Both the position numbers and the translations under genes were made by a program. From assembly GCA_002270565.1 (NCBI GenBank), contig NQMI01000076.1:124001-188000 (forward strand): DNA of 64,000 bases, in the 5' to 3' direction. The notes below the pieces were generated by a model, which was given only the letters and a program-made list of their open reading frames with translations, had not been told where the DNA came from and did not search any database. This DNA is from Stenocarpella maydis (Eukaryota; Ascomycota; Sordariomycetes; Diaporthales; Diaporthaceae). Each line of letters begins with the position of its first letter. Within the stretch, counting starts at the first letter, position 1. Shown in pieces: positions 60,102 to 64,000 of the stretch.

Positions 60102-60592
60102 TATTAAACGGAACCGCTCAGAAAGGAGTTACCCTAGACTTCGTGCAAGGAGTTACCCTAGACTTCGTGCAAGGAGTTACCCTAGACTTCGTGCAAGGAG
60201 TTACCCTAGACTTCGTGCAAGGAGTTACCCTAGACTTGCGAGTCAGGCAAGATAAGTTTGGTGGCCGTGAGTCGATTATTTTGGTCTGCATTTGCACCTT
60301 AATTTCGGACCTCTGCATTACCCTTATTTCTTATCCAAAAAGTATATAACTTAGTTCATTGGATAGCTTGATTTCTGAAGTTTATATGTACCTAATTCAG
60401 GCATTACTAGGGCTATAGTTGGCTAGTTGCTTGGAACCAAAGATGGTATGTTAAAAGGGCGAATTTTCCGGCATTTGCAAACTTGCACCAGAGCCTACCA
60501 CAGCGTGCCCGCGGGTGAGACAATATCGGAGGGTATATAAGGAGGGCTTATAGAAGCCCAACTTAATTCAATACAAAGTTGTCCAGACCATT
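60102..60592 (+). repeat. LTR copy D (3'-truncated) with five 24-bp units
   Basis: Begins TATTAAACGG (TG changed to TA at the terminus, as RIP would do). It has five tandem 24-bp units GTGCAAGGAGTTACCC-type (60121-60238) instead of three. It lacks two short segments present in copies B and C: about 23 bp before the array and about 33 bp after it. It keeps TATATAAGGAGGG and stops after CAGACCATT, where a different element begins. It shows more transitions than the other copies, so it is older or more strongly mutated. Confidence 0.88.
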
Positions 60593-60594
60593 AT

Positions 60595-63500
60595 TGTTCC
60601 GGGGTCTAGGGGAACCGGCATGTTTCGGAATCCGGAGGAAAACTAGCCTTGGCATCCCCCCCCCCCTCCAAGACTATAAGAAGGGGCCTTCCTGCATTAC
60701 TTTTAAGAAATTTCTAGTCCTAGAGAATCAATCTTTTTATACCCTATGAATTTATATCTATCAGATATATATATATATATTGTAAAATTATTTCTTATGC
60801 CCTCTTTTTCTGCCTCTCCTTTTTAGCACCCTCTATTCCCCTTATAACTCTCCTATCACGTTAGGGGCTCCTCTTCTTGCCTTCCACGCTCCTCTTGGGG
60901 TGGTTGCTTGATTAGGGCTCTAGCAGAACGTATGCCTTTTTGTGTGTGAGGAGGTTTTATCCTCTTGCTCTCCCTCTAGGCCTATTTTTACTGGTATCTG
61001 CCCTATAAATCAAATATAGGTTTCTTCGGCTAATAAGGTTTCTTCAGCTATTATAAAGTTCCTTAGCTTTTAGGCCTAGATTCCCTGTTTTATTTATAAG
61101 GTTATCAGCCACTTTAGGGGAGTGAATCTCTATACTTCTAATACTATTTGATTCTGATTAGAGCTATAGTGCCCTCTTACTCTTAACAGAGGATTTTGCT
61201 ATTATATAAAGGCTAGATTTACCCTCCTGAGTCGCCTATAGTTAATCTAGTAGCAATAGGAGCAGGTATATATAAGGCTGGTCTGATCTCTATACCGAGC
61301 TAACTCCATTACCTTAGCTATATCTTGGACCCCCTCCTGGTGTACTCAATTCAGTAGTAAAGTATGGAACCTCTAGCCTAGCTATATATTCCTAGAAAAG
61401 CTACTAAGGGATTTATATTCTTGAGCTTTAGAAATTCATTTTGATTGGATTTAATAGTATCTAATTAGGGCTTATTTCCTTAAAAGGGATATAAAGGACT
61501 GGTATTAAGAAGGTTTAGTAGATTCTAACCGCCTATATTACTTGAAACTCTCTTGCCCTTAGATATAGCACCCAAAGGTTTGGTATACTAATTCCCTAAT
61601 ATAGGTAAATTGGGTGTAATGGAGCCTTGGTTTAACTAATTAGGCCCCTCTTTGGTTTTCCCTTTTAAGTTATTATTATAATGTCTGGTTACCCTATTGA
61701 ATACTATATTTGAGATATTATTTGATATTGTATGATGTTGGGTCGGGTGATGGCGGTGCTGGATGTTATATGCTTCTGTAGGGAGTTGAAGAGGTTCCTA
61801 CCCTACCAACCGCTATCCTTCTAATCAGTAAGCTTGGAGCTTTTGCTAGTGTTGGCACCCCCTGCAGTTAGGATAGCTAGCGTTAGCAGCATGAGGGTAT
61901 TCCGGGTATCTATGTTGTCCTCTTTTGTGAGACTAGCGGTTGAGTAGCTCTTGCCTTTGCTTATAGCAAGATTTTATAATACTTAATGTAACCTTCTATA
62001 CTAATACCTTTCATTCTAATTATACCTGGTTATTCCTATATGTATCTTAGTAAACTTCAGATAGTACTTATGCCCTTATTTCTTCTGGATATGCCTGGTA
62101 TAGAGAAACATTTAACACCTTTGGATAGTACTTGCATCTTGCCTCTTCTAAAGGACCTTTGGTATTAAGAAACATTTAACTTTACTATTATTATGAGGGA
62201 GTAATTAGGACCTAACTTATCCTATATGCATCTCTATAGACCCCAAATAGTACTTACGCCTTTGCTTCTCCTAGATATGCTTGTTATAGAGAAACATTTA
62301 ATAATCTCAGATAGTACTTACACCTTGCTTTTTCAGCTATAGCACTAGTATAGAGAAACATTTGCCTCCATTATTATAATAAGGGATAGATTAGGACTTA
62401 TATCTTCTATGTTTCCAATAGGGGATATTTATTTTACTCTCTCATCTACTAGAGGTTCGCCCTCTAGGGGAAGGGAGCAGAATGTAGATAAGGCAAGGGG
62501 GCTCTCATTAAAGAAAGGTCTACCTTAAGGATGCTGGTCTCCTTAGGAACCTGCCCCTACCCCATCTAGGACCTTAGATTAGGAGCGTTATGCTCCTATA
62601 TTATCTATTTAGGCAACTTCTTAGCCTATTATACTTTTGATGCCCTTTAAAAACGCTACCCTTTAGACCTTATTATTCCTTAGCTCTTAAGAGGATATTT
62701 ATAAAGGCAGGTCTAATTAGCTTAATCCTATAGCTATAGCTTTCTATAGGAATATGGAATATTATAATATTAAGGAGTTTACTAGAAGCTATCTGGAATT
62801 TTTGCTTTAAAAAGGAAGGATGAGCTTATCTTATGTTTAAAGATATTAGTTTTTAATTACTAATTGCCCTAAACTTAAGGGCGATATATTTCTTAGGGAA
62901 CTAAAGAATGATTTCTAATAAAAAGGAGGTAGTACTAGAAATATAGCAAGGGACTTCCATTATAGCTAGAGAGGGGAAAAGTAAAATAAAGGGTGATCCA
63001 ATTAGTCCGAGCAAGACTGAAAAGTCAACTAAAGCTAAGCTTAAATAAGAACCCCTAATCCCCCAGACCCCTAAAGCTAAGGCCATAGACGCCATCCTTA
63101 CTACCTTAATTAAAATGCTGATTTTGGATATTCTTGCGCTTAGTAAGACTAATGCTATTTTAATTAGAGAGCTCCTTGCTTATAGGGATAATATCTCTCT
63201 TAATAAGTAGCCTTTTAAGCTAGTCCTGGATAGGGATATGCCTTAAGCTATAGGTTTAGGACTTAGTATGGTTTCTGCTTTATTTAAAATTGGATATAAG
63301 TAATGCTTGAGCTCTAATTAGATGTATATTATTAGGTATGAGGTAAATTTGATATTGTCTTAAACTGCTGATATAGTAAACCGTGGTTGCTGCAAATCCG
63401 CCTACCTAAATATTAGGATTGCTTTGGAGAGCTAGGAGATCCTTCCAGCCCTACTGGATATAGGTGCTGAGATAAATCTTCCTTTATTCTATTGATGCTG

Positions 63501-64000
63501 GAATAAGTTATCTTATATTCCACTTTAAGATATAAACTCTATGGTTTATAATGGAGTATTACTTGTACTAATTAGAGTAACTAAGGAATAAGTATATATT
63601 AGCTATAATGGAATAAGGGCTATTTTCTTTATTATGGATAATAAAATGTATAATACTACCTATAATATCCTTTTAGGGATGCCTTTATTTTTAGATATAT
63701 ATTTAACTTTTAAGTAATCAAGGGGGTTCCTTTTTATATATATTACTCTTGATGGGTTGTAAGTAATGTATAGGCTAGGGAGGAGGAATTAGAAGCCCCT
63801 TTAGGTGGCTGCTACTAAAGCAGTCTTCTGTTTGGATGGGTGCACCCTAGAGACCTGCAACCTGATTCCAGCTGGACCTAGAAAAGGGAGTAGATCCCTA
63901 TTAATGGGACCTATCCCCCAATGCGCCTAAAGAAATTCATTTGTAAGAGGGGAATTTGGGAGCTAGTGGTGCCTTTTCTTTAGGAGGATAACCCTTCTAA
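60595..64000 (+). pseudogene. Degraded Ty3/Gypsy retrotransposon, running off the window
   Basis: A new element starts TGTTCCGGGGTCTAGGGG at 60595, probably its 5' LTR, whose end I cannot fix. In the internal region a retroviral-type aspartic protease is readable near 63400-63720: LPALLDIGAEINL at about 63440 (the family D-T-G-A reads D-I-G-A), then SYNGIRAIFFIMDNKMYNTT and YNILLGMP. Stops interrupt every segment. Reverse transcriptase and integrase would lie beyond position 64000. This element truncates LTR copy D. Confidence 0.72.
62056..62400 (+). repeat. 186-bp tandem duplication of a two-part unit
   Basis: Four related segments of the type ATAGTACTTA(T/C)…TATAGAGAAACATTT occur in two pairs. 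Each pair ends with a TTATTAT(G/A)A-rich spacer, and the pairs are spaced about 186 bp apart (62061 and 62247). It lies inside the Gypsy element, upstream of its protease. Confidence 0.75.

Larger units (their letters stand above)
59102..64000. other. Second AT-rich, RIP-type degraded repeat block
   Basis: From about 59,230 to the window end the GC content is very low, with stops in all frames. It contains a short GC-richer patch (59,530-59,620), a degenerate AAGAAGCTATAAA-type minisatellite, LTR copy D and a degraded Gypsy element. 59,250-59,520 and 60,700-61,700 hold nothing that I can identify. Confidence 0.85.

Noticed and set aside
60121..60238. The five 24-bp units considered as a CRISPR-like array
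   Set aside because: The units are directly contiguous with no spacers, in a eukaryotic LTR; it is a simple tandem repeat.
60118..60318. A frame with RVTPCTKS-type repeats, initially considered a repeat protein
   Set aside because: It is the translation of the 24-bp tandem units of LTR copy D (24 bp equals eight codons), not a gene.

Overview
The window is nuclear DNA of a filamentous ascomycete, most probably a sordariomycete. Genes carry short introns (about 50-300 nt) with GTRAGT-like donors and CTRAY branch points, coding exons are GC-rich, and many proteins are recognisable fungal housekeeping proteins. Two long AT-rich blocks hold retrotransposons and a DNA transposon degraded by C-to-T and G-to-A changes, which is the signature of repeat-induced point mutation (RIP). 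I do not name a species.

Layout. From 1 to about 34 kb the DNA is gene-rich. In order it holds: an AP-1-like bZIP factor (2234-3532, +), a choline/ethanolamine phosphotransferase (4695-6113, -), a nuclear RS-rich protein resembling fungal 'pre-mRNA-splicing factor 38B' entries (6923-8144, -), the kinetochore protein Sos7 (8613-9467, +), translation elongation factor 1-alpha (11897-13839, +), mitochondrial Sls1 (14564-17858, -), the SMC5/6 subunit Nse3 (18264-19332, +), the U2 snRNP subunit SF3b5 (19838-20198, -), the Fe-S biogenesis factor Isd11 (20795-21501, -), an unrecognised two-zinc-module protein (22655-24242, -), an acidic/proline-rich low-complexity protein (25220-27756, +), phosphoserine phosphatase (28364-29875, -) and fumarase (30987-32781, -). 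I assembled introns by hand from splice signals, frame continuity and protein family knowledge.

From about 34.0 to 44.8 kb is an AT-rich, gene-free, RIP-degraded block. It contains a Tc1/mariner relic, a Ty3/Gypsy reverse-transcriptase fragment, a Ty1/Copia integrase segment with its own 157-bp LTR, and three copies of a roughly 595-bp LTR. Two of those copies form an inverted pair next to the only N in the window. Then follow a secreted FAD-linked oxidoreductase with a one-base frameshift (46000-47610, +) and a large MFS transporter (48010-50165, -). From 50.2 to 55.8 kb is normal-GC DNA in which I recognise no gene. Next come a broken fungal-specific gene (55836-56428, -) and a six-exon APC-type permease (57218-59101, +). 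From 59.2 kb to the end is a second AT-rich block with a fourth, truncated LTR copy and a degraded Gypsy element that runs off the window.

The genes do not form a pathway or biosynthetic cluster. They are a typical mosaic of housekeeping genes, several in divergent pairs (38B-like/Sos7, Sls1/Nse3, zinc protein/low-complexity protein) that probably share promoter regions. The accessory genes (oxidoreductase, MFS, broken gene, permease) lie between the two AT-rich blocks, as in 'two-speed' fungal genomes. The most unusual signals are the structurally variable LTR family with a tandem 24-bp array, its near-intact copies inside RIPped DNA, and a frame-preserving GC-AG intron in Isd11. I found no convincing new multi-gene system.
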